A stretch of 64,000 nt of DNA from Novosphingobium panipatense (GTDB lineage Bacteria; Pseudomonadota; Alphaproteobacteria; Sphingomonadales; Sphingomonadaceae). Made by a program: the position numbers and the translations under genes. A model generated the notes under the pieces. It was not told the DNA's origin, ran no database searches, and was given only the letters and a program-made list of their open reading frames with translations. This document shows, piece by piece, positions 8,557 through 19,139 of the stretch (the stretch's first letter is position 1; each line of letters opens with the position of its first letter). The DNA is taken from positions 1-64,000 of the forward strand of contig NZ_MSQB01000004.1 in the NCBI RefSeq assembly GCF_002149965.1. The letters are read 5' to 3'.

Positions 8557-9146
8557 AGCAGGCCTCGCTCCTCGTTGGGCTCGTGCTGGTTCCGCTGGGC
8601 GGGGCGCTGGCGCCGCTCGGCATGGCGGGTCACATGACCGGCCACATGATCGCGGTTGCCGTTGCCGCGCCGCTGCTGGCCTTCGGCCTCGCAGGAGGCG
8701 CCCTCGATCCCGCGCGCCGCTGGCCCCGCGTGGTGACGCCCATGGCCATGATGCTGGTGGAACTCGTCGCGGTCTGGTCCTGGCACGTGCCCGCGCTGCG
8801 ACGTCTCGCGGACGGCACGCCCGCCTTCGCTGCCACCGAACACGCCACTTTCCTGATCGCCGGGCTGCTGCTCTGGAGCGCGGTCGTCCACACGCCGCAC
8901 CGCGCCGCCGGGATCGGGGCCCTGTTGCTGACCTCCATGCACATGACGCTGCTGGGCGTGCTGATCGGCCTTGCGCCGCGCCCGCTCTACGCGATGCACC
9001 ACGCGGCCTTTCCCGGTCTCGACCCGCTGACCGACCAGCAACTCGGCGGCGTGGCGATGCTGGTGATCGGCGGCGTCAGCTACTTCCTCGGCGGCCTTGC
9101 CCTTCTCGCCGGCCTGCTGAGGGCCGGGCCGGAGCGTTCGACATGA
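8553..9146 (+). CDS. ctaG: Cytochrome c oxidase assembly protein, caa3_CtaG family
   Basis: A 197-residue polytopic protein of the caa3 CtaG family, needed for assembly of the CuB site of caa3 oxidases. Histidine- and methionine-rich membrane segments typical of the family are HMTGHM (27-32), WSWHVPAL (75-82), EHATFLIAG and SMHMTLLG. It is distinct from the Cox11-type CtaG. Start is GTG at 8553 in a GTGA overlap with the previous gene; the end overlaps the cytochrome gene by ATGA. Shorter than Bacillus CtaG, fitting the proteobacterial form. Confidence 0.88.
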   Translation: MKQASLLVGLVLVPLGGALAPLGMAGHMTGHMIAVAVAAPLLAFGLAGGALDPARRWPRVVTPMAMMLVELVAVWSWHVPALRRLADGTPAFAATEHATFLIAGLLLWSAVVHTPHRAAGIGALLLTSMHMTLLGVLIGLAPRPLYAMHHAAFPGLDPLTDQQLGGVAMLVIGGVSYFLGGLALLAGLLRAGPERST

Positions 9147-10177
9147 CGATCAGACTGACCTGGAAACGGCTCGCGGCGGGCGCTCTCGCCCTTTTGCTGC
9201 TGGGCATGGGGTTCGCCTGGTCGGGCCTCTTTCCCATCGCCGCCTCGTCCGGCCACTGGGCCATCACCGACTGGTTCCTGCACTGGACCATGCAGAATTC
9301 CGCGCGAACCTATAGCAGCTTCCAGACCCCAGAAGAGGTGCGCGACGACCGTGCCATGGTCAGCGCCGCCGGGCATTTTCACCAGTCCTGCGAGGTCTGT
9401 CACGGCGCTCCCGGTGTGCCGCCCTCGCCCGTGATGCAGGCCGCGACCCCGCCCGCCCCGAACCTTGCGACGACGGTGGGCCACTATGACGACCGCGAAC
9501 TGTTCTGGATCGTGCATCACGGCGTGAAATACACCGGCATGCCGGCGTGGCCCGCCGGGGACCGTCCCGACGAAGTGCGCCGCATGGTCGGCTTCCTGCG
9601 CCGCCTGCCCGGCATGAAGGCCGAGGAATATCGCGCGCTGACCGCCGCTCCTCCCGGCCCACTCTCAGGCTGCACGGGATGCCACGGCACAGATGGAAGA
9701 GGCCGCGGACAGGCCGACATTCCCGTCATAGCCGGGCAGAACGAGCAATTCCTCCTCTCGGCCTTGCGCGATTTCGCTAGTGGCAAGCGCCAGGGCGCCG
9801 TGATGCAGGTTGCGGCAAGCGGGATGAGCGAGGCGGAAATGCGAGCGGCGGCACGGCACTTTGCAAAGTTGCCAGGTCTTCCTGCGGGGACCTCCGCATC
9901 CGGCCATGCGATCGCGGAACATGGCCTGCCCGGCAAGCAACTTCCCGCCTGCCGATCCTGCCATGCTCCGGGAAAGAATGCGCCTGTCCTGACCGGACAG
10001 CATCCCGCCTACCTTGCTGCGCGCCTGCGCCAATGGCGCGGCGACGACGCGGTGACGGACGCCCGAAAACCGCGCGATCCGATGGCCGTCATTGCCCGCC
10101 GCATTCCCGAGACGGAGATAGACAGTTTGGCCGAAGCGCTGTCACGCGGCGATACCGGATCGGCGCCGCATCGCTGA
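9143..10177 (+). CDS. Three-haem membrane-anchored cytochrome c
   Basis: A 344-residue protein with an N-terminal hydrophobic helix (about 10-30) and three haem c sites: CEVCH at 83-87, CTGCH at 177-181 and CRSCH at 270-274. Each lies in its own cytochrome c-like domain; GMPAW at 132-136 supplies a candidate methionine ligand for the first. The helix lacks an obvious cleavage site, so it is probably an anchor. Last gene of the oxidase operon, overlapping ctaG by ATGA. Likely an electron carrier feeding the oxidase. Two-haem relatives are common in this position, so three haems are worth noting. Confidence 0.88.
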   Translation: MTIRLTWKRLAAGALALLLLGMGFAWSGLFPIAASSGHWAITDWFLHWTMQNSARTYSSFQTPEEVRDDRAMVSAAGHFHQSCEVCHGAPGVPPSPVMQAATPPAPNLATTVGHYDDRELFWIVHHGVKYTGMPAWPAGDRPDEVRRMVGFLRRLPGMKAEEYRALTAAPPGPLSGCTGCHGTDGRGRGQADIPVIAGQNEQFLLSALRDFASGKRQGAVMQVAASGMSEAEMRAAARHFAKLPGLPAGTSASGHAIAEHGLPGKQLPACRSCHAPGKNAPVLTGQHPAYLAARLRQWRGDDAVTDARKPRDPMAVIARRIPETEIDSLAEALSRGDTGSAPHR

Positions 10178-10189
10178 CGGCCCTCGCCT

Positions 10190-11200
10190 TTACCGGCGCA
10201 TGAAGCCCATCCAGCGCAGCAGCAGGTAAGTCGCGATGGCCGCGCCGCCCGCCATGAGCGCGGCGTGCAAGGTGCCGTAGGGACCGTTGGCGAAGGGAAG
10301 CCCGCCCGTATTCATGCCGAATATCCCGGTCACCAGCGTTGCCGGAAGCATCAGCGCGGTAATGATCGAGAGGATGTAGAGGTTCTGGTTGGTCCTCTGC
10401 GATTCCTGGATATCCAGTTCCTCGCGCAGGAGCCGGAGCTGGGACTGCACGCCGATCACGTCGGCATCCAGGGACTGGATGCGCTGCGCGATCTTTTCGA
10501 CGGTGGGAAGCAGATCCTCGGGAAGATCCTCATCCTTTTCCAGACGCTGGAACACGCCCCGCATGCCTGAAATGAGGCGCTGGATCTGGGCAAGGCGGCG
10601 ACGGATACCGATGAGATCGCGCGCCTTGGGCGGGTCCCGTGCGTCGAGGAAGACATCTTCCACATGCTGCACTTCGGCGCTGAGAGAGCGGCAGATATCC
10701 GCCATGTTCTCGCTGATCGCGCTTACCAGCAGTTCCAGCGCCTGAGGACCGCCGAAAGTGCCGACCCAGCGGGACAGGCGATTGCGCACGATATCGGCGG
10801 AGCGGATGGGATGGAGCCGCGCGGTGATCATCAGGCCCGGCATCAGCGCCATGCGCAGCCCGCCGATGCGGGCAGTATCGGCCACGTCGAAATCGCGCTC
10901 GAAGTCGTGGAGAACACAGGCCACCGTATCGCGGTCGACCAGTGCGCGCTGGTGGGTATCGGCCGAAAGCAGCAGTTCGCGCGCCGCGGCGGGAAGCGGC
11001 TCGAACTGCTCTATCCAGCGTCGCGTGCGTTGATGCGCAAGGTTGAGATGGAGCCAGCGGAACCGTCCGTCCGGGGGAACCTCGCAGTCGGTGACGGCGA
11101 AGGCCCCGTCGGCACCGGCATCCATGCCCCAGATCAGCCCCGGTCCCATGCTGCCATGCGGCAGTTCGATCGGGATCAATCCCGGCGCGTCTTTCGCCAT
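10190..11200 (-). CDS. zntB: CorA-family divalent cation transporter, ZntB-like
   Basis: A 336-residue CorA-superfamily protein: a large cytoplasmic alpha/beta domain, a long helix (about 200-270) and two C-terminal membrane helices. The GMN pore signature occurs as GIFGMNTGGLP, where the TGG following GMN is typical of ZntB (zinc) rather than CorA (magnesium). It lies 32 bases downstream of the Pit gene on the same strand and is probably co-transcribed with it. It converges on the oxidase operon with a 12-base gap. Zinc specificity is by family resemblance. Confidence 0.88.
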   Translation of the reverse strand: MAKDAPGLIPIELPHGSMGPGLIWGMDAGADGAFAVTDCEVPPDGRFRWLHLNLAHQRTRRWIEQFEPLPAAARELLLSADTHQRALVDRDTVACVLHDFERDFDVADTARIGGLRMALMPGLMITARLHPIRSADIVRNRLSRWVGTFGGPQALELLVSAISENMADICRSLSAEVQHVEDVFLDARDPPKARDLIGIRRRLAQIQRLISGMRGVFQRLEKDEDLPEDLLPTVEKIAQRIQSLDADVIGVQSQLRLLREELDIQESQRTNQNLYILSIITALMLPATLVTGIFGMNTGGLPFANGPYGTLHAALMAGGAAIATYLLLRWMGFMRR

Positions 11201-11232
11201 CGCGTTATCCCCGTTCTGGAGACGGGATACTA

Positions 11233-12849
11233 TCAGAATATCTGCGCGAAGATCATGTAGAGAACACCGGCGATCACGATCGACACCGGCAGGGTGAGTA
11301 CCCAGGCTATGAGCAGGTTGCGGATCGTGCTCATCTGCAGGCCGGAGCGGTTGGCCGCCATCGTGCCCGCAACGCCCGAAGACAGGACATGGGTGGTGGA
11401 AACCGGCAGGCCGAGATGGTCCGCGCCCAGGATCGTGCCCATGGCGACAAGCTCCGCCGCCGCCCCCTGCGCATAAGTGAGGTGGGTCTTGCCGATCTTT
11501 TCGCCCACGGTGACGACGATGCGGCGCCAGCCGACCATGGTGCCGAGGCCGAGCGCGAAGGCGACAGCCACCTTGACCCAGGTGGGGATGAAGCGGGTGC
11601 CCGCGTCGAGCGAGGTCTTGTAGGTGGCCAGGCTTTCCTGCGCCGCTTCCGACAGCGCCTCCGGCTTCTGCTTGCCCAGGCTCTTGATCGCTTCCGAGGC
11701 CAGATACATGTCATTGCGGATATTGCTGACCGCCGCCGCCGGAACTTTCGCGAGCGAGCCATAGCCCATGACCTGTGCGTCCACGTCATGAACGAGCACG
11801 GATAGCGCGGGCAGCGTGGCGGGCGTGAAGGTCTTTTCCGCGATATAGATCGTCACCTGACGGCGGGCCTGTGCGGGGGTCATGTCCGTGCCGCCGCTCC
11901 CGCCAAGGCTGCCGCTCAGGGCGACCTCGGCGGCGATCGAGCGGCTGTGGAATTCGGCGGTATAGCGTTCCGGCACCGCGCGGTTCAGCGCATAGGCCGT
12001 GGGCACCGTGCCGATCAGGATCAGCATGATAAGCCCCATGCCCTTCTGTCCGTCGTTCGAACCATGGGCAAAGCTGACGCCCGTACAGGTGAAGATCAGC
12101 AGGGCGCGGATCCAGAGCGGCGGCGGCACGCCGTCCTTGGGTTCCTCGTAGAGTTCCTTCTTGCGAACGAGAACGCGCATGGCCAGAAACAGCAGCGCCG
12201 CCACGCCGAAGCCGATCAGCGGGGAGAACAGCAGGGCCTGGCCGATCTCGGTCGCCTTGCTCCAGTCGACCCCGGCAGTGCCGCTCTTGCCGTGCATCAT
12301 GGCATTGGCGACGCCGACGCCGATGATGGAGCCGATCAGCGTATGGGAACTGGATGAAGGGATCCCCAGCCACCATGTCGCGAGGTTCCAGATGATCGCG
12401 GCCAGCAGCAGGGCGAAGACCATGGCGAACCCGGCATTGGAGCCGACTTGCAGGATCAGTTCCACCGGCAGCAGCGAGACGATCCCGAAAGCCACGGCCC
12501 CGGTGGAGAGCAGCACGCCGAGAAAATTGAAGAACCCGGACCAGACCACCGCGATATTGGCAGGCATGGCATTGGTGTAGATCACCGTGGCCACGGCATT
12601 GGCGGTATCATGGAAGCCGTTCACAAACTCGAAGCCGAGCGCGATGAGCAGCGCGACGAACAGCAGGAGAAACGGCAGATAGGTGGTCGGTTCCACGCCG
12701 ACTGCAGCCGCATCCGAATAGACGCTGTAACCGACATAGACGAGCGCGGCGGCAATCGCGGCGCCGAAGCCGATCCGGCCTGCGGCGCCCAGCCCCTTGT
12801 CGAGATCGGGCCGGGTAGTGCTGGATGGTGCCGCCAGTGTCGCGTTCAT
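11233..12849 (-). CDS. pit: Inorganic phosphate transporter, Pit family
   Basis: A 538-residue polytopic membrane protein of the PiT family, which moves phosphate as a metal-phosphate complex with protons. The duplicated signatures are visible as VNGFHDTANAVAT near residue 75-88 and the C-terminal LGLPVSTTHVLSSG; a second GSNDGQKGMG lies midway. The start has GAGGCG six bases upstream. It heads a pair with the ZntB-like gene, sensible because Pit proteins carry divalent metals with phosphate. Confidence 0.93.
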   Translation of the reverse strand: MNATLAAPSSTTRPDLDKGLGAAGRIGFGAAIAAALVYVGYSVYSDAAAVGVEPTTYLPFLLLFVALLIALGFEFVNGFHDTANAVATVIYTNAMPANIAVVWSGFFNFLGVLLSTGAVAFGIVSLLPVELILQVGSNAGFAMVFALLLAAIIWNLATWWLGIPSSSSHTLIGSIIGVGVANAMMHGKSGTAGVDWSKATEIGQALLFSPLIGFGVAALLFLAMRVLVRKKELYEEPKDGVPPPLWIRALLIFTCTGVSFAHGSNDGQKGMGLIMLILIGTVPTAYALNRAVPERYTAEFHSRSIAAEVALSGSLGGSGGTDMTPAQARRQVTIYIAEKTFTPATLPALSVLVHDVDAQVMGYGSLAKVPAAAVSNIRNDMYLASEAIKSLGKQKPEALSEAAQESLATYKTSLDAGTRFIPTWVKVAVAFALGLGTMVGWRRIVVTVGEKIGKTHLTYAQGAAAELVAMGTILGADHLGLPVSTTHVLSSGVAGTMAANRSGLQMSTIRNLLIAWVLTLPVSIVIAGVLYMIFAQIF

Positions 12850-13059
12850 GGATTCGCCTCAGATGGAGAGGCGGAAACCTTACGTAGCTTCGATGACAGA
12901 TTTGCTGCGCGAAAGATGGGTTCGCGCAGCCGTTCACTTATCCTGCAACCAGCGGGGCGGCAGGGTCGGCATATTGCCGAGGACGAGGCCGTCGTAGGGC
13001 AATATGAAAAGGAAACGGCGGCAGGCCCTTGATAGACCTGCCGCCGCGAAAGGCTTGCC
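12850..13059. other. Gap between the TonB receptor and pit
   Basis: About 210 bases between the stop of the receptor gene and the pit start, both read leftward. It must carry the pit promoter. I see no clear operator, pho box or riboswitch, and no convincing terminator hairpin with a U-run. Confidence 0.35.
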
Positions 13060-15300
13060 TCAGAGGCTCCAGTCCAGCTTCACGCCGATCGTGCGGGGCC
13101 GGATGATCGACCCCGAAGGCACGGTCTGCGAGGTGAACGGCGCATTGAGAATGCCGAACTTGTCGAAGACGTTGTTGGCAAAGGCCATGACGCGGATGTT
13201 CTCGCCCAGGCCCATGGAGGCGCGCAAGTCGAACACGTTGAAATTGCCGCGTGTCGCCTCGTTGCCGAAAGCGACCGGGGCCTTCGAAATGTAACGGTGC
13301 GCGATTTCGAGGCTGGGCGCGCCGGTCATGTCGGGGAGGTCGAAGCGCAGGTTGTTGGCGACCGACCACTTCGACGAACCTGGCAGCGTCGTGCCCTTGT
13401 CGTAGCCGCCGCCCACCGCGAAGGTATCCGGCAGGAACTTGCTCAACCTGGCGTCCTGATAGGTCACGTTCGAACTGAAGCCCAGGTTCCGGTTGAACTG
13501 GAACGCGCCCGAGAACTCCACGCCGTCGATCTTCGCGCCGCCGGCATTGGTCACGTAGGAATAGTAATAAGGCGCATCGGTGAAGAGACGGGCCTGGATG
13601 TCCTTCCATTCGATATGGAACACGGCGGCGTCCAGGGTCAGCTTGTTGCCGAAGAGCGAGGTCTTCACCCCGGCTTCGTAGTTGTCGACGGTGTCGCTCT
13701 TGTAGCTGGTGGGGATGCCGTCGAGAATGGCCGCATTCGGGTTCGGCCCGCCTTCGCGGTAGCCCTGCGAATAGGTGGCATAGGCCAGCATGGTCTGGCT
13801 CGGCTTCCACGACAGCGAGGCCTTCGGCGTGAAGCCGTCCTCCTTCTGCTTCACGCCGAAGCTGGACGGCGCGATCGTGTAGTCGCCCGGCGCCAGAGAA
13901 CCCGGCGCATTGGTGATCTCGGCCGAATTGCGGGTATTGTAGTAGCGGCCGCCAAGCGTGAGCTTGAGGGTGGGCACGAATTCCCACGAGGCTTCTCCGA
14001 ACAGGCCCCAGTTCTCGTTCCTGGTATCCGAAAGATAGCCGTAGATCGCATCGTCCGGTGCGATCAGGTCGCCCGCGTAACCATCGTAAAGGTCCGGGTT
14101 GGCATCGATGAAGTCAGCCGCGCCGCCCTGGTAGATACGGTCGTTGCTGTGCTTCTTCGCCTTCATGTAGCTGAAGCCGATCAGCCACTGGAACGGCCCT
14201 GCGTCCTTCGAGGCCAGGCGGGTTTCGAAAGTCTTGATATTGGCGTTGGCCTTGCCCAGCGAATAGGCGGCATCCTCGCCCGTGGTGACGCCGGTGACAT
14301 AGGCATAGGGATAGGAGAAGACCGTGGTGTTGTGCTTCTCGATCACCGATCCCAGCATGGTCAGGGTGCCGAACGGCAGTTCCTGGTCGAGGCGCGCGCT
14401 GCTCATCCAGAAATCGGTCTTCTGCGGCTCGGCACGCGGCGTGTTGCGGACGTAGGGATTGTCGAGATCCAGGTAGGTCTGGTCGTCGAGCCTGGTATCC
14501 TGATAGGTCGTCATCAGGGTGATCTTGGTGGTGTCGTTGGGCGTCGCCACCAGCGAGCCGCGCAGTCCGCGCGTGCGATAGTCGCTCGAACCGTTCACGC
14601 CGATGCCGGGATTGTCGAGATAGCCCGCATCCACGCGCTGGAGCGCCATCATTCGTACCGCAAGCTGATCCTTGACCAGCGGCAGGTTGATCATGGCCTT
14701 GGCGGCGTAGTTGAGCTGGCCCGAGGCATTCTTGGTGCTGCCCAGCAGCCCCTGGGCGGCCGCATCGTACTTGCCGGGATCGGCCACGGCGGCCACGTAG
14801 TTCACCGCGCCGCCCAGTGTCGAGGTGCCGAACAGCGTTCCCTGCGGTCCGCGCAGCACTTCGACGCGATCGAGATCGAACGTATCGATGTCGGGAATGC
14901 CGATCGGGAAGCCGGGTTCGACGATGGGAACTTCGTTGAGATAATAGCCGACGGTGGTCTGGCCCTGCTCGTGATAGGTCGTGGCGGCGATGCCGCGGAT
15001 CACGACTTCCGAGATGCCGGGTTGATAGTCGTTGAAGACCACGCCGGGCAGGCGGGCGATGTAGTCGCCCAGCGAGTTGGCGTTCATGGCCTTGAGCTGA
15101 TCGCCGGTCACCGCGCTGATCGGCATGGGCACGTCGCTGAGCTTGAGCGCACGCTTGGTGGCGGTGACGACGATTTCGGGATTTGCGCCGCCTTCCGGGG
15201 CCTCTTCCGCTGAAGCTGGAGCCGCAAGCCCAAGGGCGAGGCCCAGGGACAGCATGGTGGAGGACAGGATGGTGCCCTTGATCATGTTACGTGAACGCAT
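13060..15300 (-). CDS. TonB-dependent outer-membrane receptor
   Basis: A 746-residue receptor for energy-driven uptake across the outer membrane. After a signal peptide ending near APASA comes a TonB-box-like PEIVVTATKR, a plug domain with the VEVLRGPQGTLFG signature, and a 22-stranded barrel ending in LDWSL. The ATG at 15300 is chosen because GAGGG lies 8 bases before it; a start five codons earlier is possible. It follows a PaiB-like flavoprotein gene by 160 bases on the same strand. Sphingomonads have many such receptors; the ligand cannot be told, and no SusD partner or sigma/anti-sigma pair adjoins. Confidence 0.93.
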   Translation of the reverse strand: MRSRNMIKGTILSSTMLSLGLALGLAAPASAEEAPEGGANPEIVVTATKRALKLSDVPMPISAVTGDQLKAMNANSLGDYIARLPGVVFNDYQPGISEVVIRGIAATTYHEQGQTTVGYYLNEVPIVEPGFPIGIPDIDTFDLDRVEVLRGPQGTLFGTSTLGGAVNYVAAVADPGKYDAAAQGLLGSTKNASGQLNYAAKAMINLPLVKDQLAVRMMALQRVDAGYLDNPGIGVNGSSDYRTRGLRGSLVATPNDTTKITLMTTYQDTRLDDQTYLDLDNPYVRNTPRAEPQKTDFWMSSARLDQELPFGTLTMLGSVIEKHNTTVFSYPYAYVTGVTTGEDAAYSLGKANANIKTFETRLASKDAGPFQWLIGFSYMKAKKHSNDRIYQGGAADFIDANPDLYDGYAGDLIAPDDAIYGYLSDTRNENWGLFGEASWEFVPTLKLTLGGRYYNTRNSAEITNAPGSLAPGDYTIAPSSFGVKQKEDGFTPKASLSWKPSQTMLAYATYSQGYREGGPNPNAAILDGIPTSYKSDTVDNYEAGVKTSLFGNKLTLDAAVFHIEWKDIQARLFTDAPYYYSYVTNAGGAKIDGVEFSGAFQFNRNLGFSSNVTYQDARLSKFLPDTFAVGGGYDKGTTLPGSSKWSVANNLRFDLPDMTGAPSLEIAHRYISKAPVAFGNEATRGNFNVFDLRASMGLGENIRVMAFANNVFDKFGILNAPFTSQTVPSGSIIRPRTIGVKLDWSL

Positions 15301-15460
15301 GGTTTCAACCCTCATGTTGTCGAAGCGTCCGGCTCGTTTCCCGGTACGCCCGCGTTTGATCGCCGGACTGTTGCCCGGCCTCCCTGCCGTTTCCCGCGCC
15401 TTTTTCGGGGCCTGGGAACATTCCTCCATTGCCATCTCCGGCCGGGGCCGGTTCGCAGCC

Positions 15461-16069
15461 TTATTCCGGCGCGAGCGCGCCTTGCGGCAGGCGCTCAGCG
15501 TTGAAACGGGTCATCCAGTCCGCCAATGCGCGGTCGGACGTGCCGGAAATCAATTCGTTCAGGGCTTCCAGCGTCTCGTCCTGGCCGAGCTTGAAACTGG
15601 CCCAGACCGAGCGGACGTCCGCGCGGAAGGCCACGATCCGTTCCAGCATGGGACCGACGCGGGGACCGGCCCGATCGATGGTCCATGGATCTTCCAGACC
15701 GGCCTCCATCGCATCGGAAAGACGAACGACGGATTCGCGGGTCTCTTCCTCCACGAAGGTCACGTCGACCTCGATCGCGGCCACGGCATAGTTCCAGGTC
15801 GGGTTCGAGACCAGCGAAGGCGAAAGATAGCCATGTGGGCCGGAAAACAGCACGAGCGCCTGCGGATTCTCCCGCAGATAGGCAACCTGCGCATTGCTGC
15901 GCGAACAGTGCCCGAGCAGCGAAACCAGTTCGCCCGAGCTATCGGTTTCGGCGAGTAGCGGCAGGGGAATGGCCTGGAACCGGCCTTCGCGCGCCGAGAC
16001 CAACCAGGCGAGCGGATGATCGCCGATCAGTTTGAGCAGGTCTTGCGCGGAGCCGGATGGAAACTTCAT
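15461..16069 (-). CDS. FMN-binding split-barrel protein, PaiB family
   Basis: A 202-residue protein matching the PaiB family (FMN-binding negative transcriptional regulator). Family motifs are GYLSPSL near 80 and NPTWNYAVAAIEV near 88-100, followed by a helical C-terminal half containing FKLGQDE. In Bacillus PaiB affects sporulation genes, but most members are uncharacterised flavin or haem split barrels. It starts a leftward pair with the TonB-dependent receptor, hinting at a role with the imported compound. Confidence 0.87.
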   Translation of the reverse strand: MKFPSGSAQDLLKLIGDHPLAWLVSAREGRFQAIPLPLLAETDSSGELVSLLGHCSRSNAQVAYLRENPQALVLFSGPHGYLSPSLVSNPTWNYAVAAIEVDVTFVEEETRESVVRLSDAMEAGLEDPWTIDRAGPRVGPMLERIVAFRADVRSVWASFKLGQDETLEALNELISGTSDRALADWMTRFNAERLPQGALAPE

Positions 16070-16337
16070 GGCAGCACTGTCGCGCGGCGCCTGTCCCCCT
16101 TCAATCGGCCAAAAATGAAAGTTTCATGGGTCCAATGAACAGTGCATCGCCACAGCGAAAAAAGCCGAAAAGCTGCCACTGAAGCAGGTGACCTCTGGTC
16201 TCGTGGTCTGCAGGTATGCCATCGATGGACCATCATGTAGCTTGGTTCTGGCCCCTTGGTCAGGCCCAGCTATCTAGAACGGCGGCAGAACCGACTTCCG
16301 GTTCCGCCGCCGCATTGTTCGCCACCCGTTTACTGCC
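16070..16337. other. Gap between paiB-like and acs genes
   Basis: Both flanking genes run leftward. The right part holds the acs terminator-like hairpin at 16281-16311. The left part contains the PaiB promoter region, with an A+T-richer segment near 16110-16170. No coding frame or RNA gene is apparent. Confidence 0.4.
16281..16311 (-). terminator. Hairpin after acs
   Basis: GGCGGC-A-GAACCG pairs with CGGTTC-C-GCCGCC around ACTTC, a 12-pair stem with one A-C mismatch, starting about 27 bases past the acs stop. There is no strong U-run on the leftward transcript, so intrinsic termination is likely but weak. Confidence 0.5.
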
Positions 16338-18287
<1,950 letters not shown>

Positions 18288-18545
18288 GATGTCCTTCTCC
18301 TCTCGCCGGTATCCTCTCCGGCAGATCTCGTTCCCGGCGAACTTCGAAGCCGCCGTTTCCCTGCTACCTTAACCGATGAATCGGCCAGCGCCACTGTCTT
18401 CCCACGATATGTCTCGGCAGTGGGACATAAGCGGCAGCCTGTGTTAGCCTTGCTGCCTCTGCGCGCAGGGATAATGATCCCGATCAAGACCTTGCGTGAT
18501 AGAAAGGCTTAGGAATCCGATACCAATCAAGCGGAGTCTCGATCC

Positions 18546-19055
18546 ATGTCCCTGAATGACGCCATCACGCTGCCCACCCGTTCGGGCATCGCGCTCGACG
18601 TTCGCCCGGCCCGGGAAAGCGACGCCGACGCCCTCTCGCGGTTCTTCGAACATGTGACCGACGACGACCGTCGCTTCCGCTTCTTCGCGGCGGCGGACCG
18701 CGTGAGCCCACAGCAGATCGCCCCGATCGTGAAGGCGGATCACTACCAGACCGAATCCTGGCTGGGCTTCTCGGATGGCGGAGAGATCATCGCCTCGGGC
18801 GTGCTCGCCTTCGACGATCAGGGCGATACGGCCGAAGTCGCGATTTCCGTGCGCGCGGACCACAAGGGCAAGGGCGTGGGCTGGGCCATGCTCGATTTCC
18901 TCGGCAAGCAGGCCGAGAAGCGCGGCTGCAAACGCGTGATCGCGATCGAAAGTCGCGAGAACAGCGCCGCCATCGAAGTGGAACGCGACAAGGGCTTCAT
19001 CCCGGAGCCGTTTATCGGAGACCCGACGCTGGTCATCCTCTCACGGACGTTCTGA
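18546..19055 (+). CDS. GNAT acetyltransferase beside acsA
   Basis: A 169-residue GNAT-fold protein. The fold is clear from the segment TAEVAISVRADHKGKGVGWAML region (about 98-118), where the acetyl-CoA loop is HKGKGVG, and from a following ENSAAIEVERDKGF. The start has GGAG nine bases upstream. It is divergent from acsA across 258 bases. Single-domain GNATs of this sort (AcuA in Bacillus, Pat in other bacteria) acetylate acetyl-CoA synthetase; that role here is inferred from position. Confidence 0.85.
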   Translation: MSLNDAITLPTRSGIALDVRPARESDADALSRFFEHVTDDDRRFRFFAAADRVSPQQIAPIVKADHYQTESWLGFSDGGEIIASGVLAFDDQGDTAEVAISVRADHKGKGVGWAMLDFLGKQAEKRGCKRVIAIESRENSAAIEVERDKGFIPEPFIGDPTLVILSRTF

Positions 19056-19087
19056 AGCGAATATCCACGCCGAGCGCCAACAAGAAA

Positions 19088-19122
19088 AAGGGCGGGCCCA
19101 TGCGGACCCGCCCTTCTCTTTT
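19088..19122. terminator. Bidirectional terminator between GNAT gene and lpd
   Basis: AAGGGCGGG (19088-19096) pairs perfectly with CCCGCCCTT (19107-19115), followed on the plus strand by CTCTTTT and preceded by AAAAA that gives a U-run on the minus strand. It sits between two converging genes. Confidence 0.85.
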
Positions 19123-19139
19123 GCGTCTCTGGCCAAGGC

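Noticed and set aside
13297..15213. 638-residue rightward frame within the TonB receptor gene
   Set aside because: The receptor has signal peptide, plug and barrel motifs in the leftward frame. The rightward product is repetitive and has no membrane or catalytic motif.
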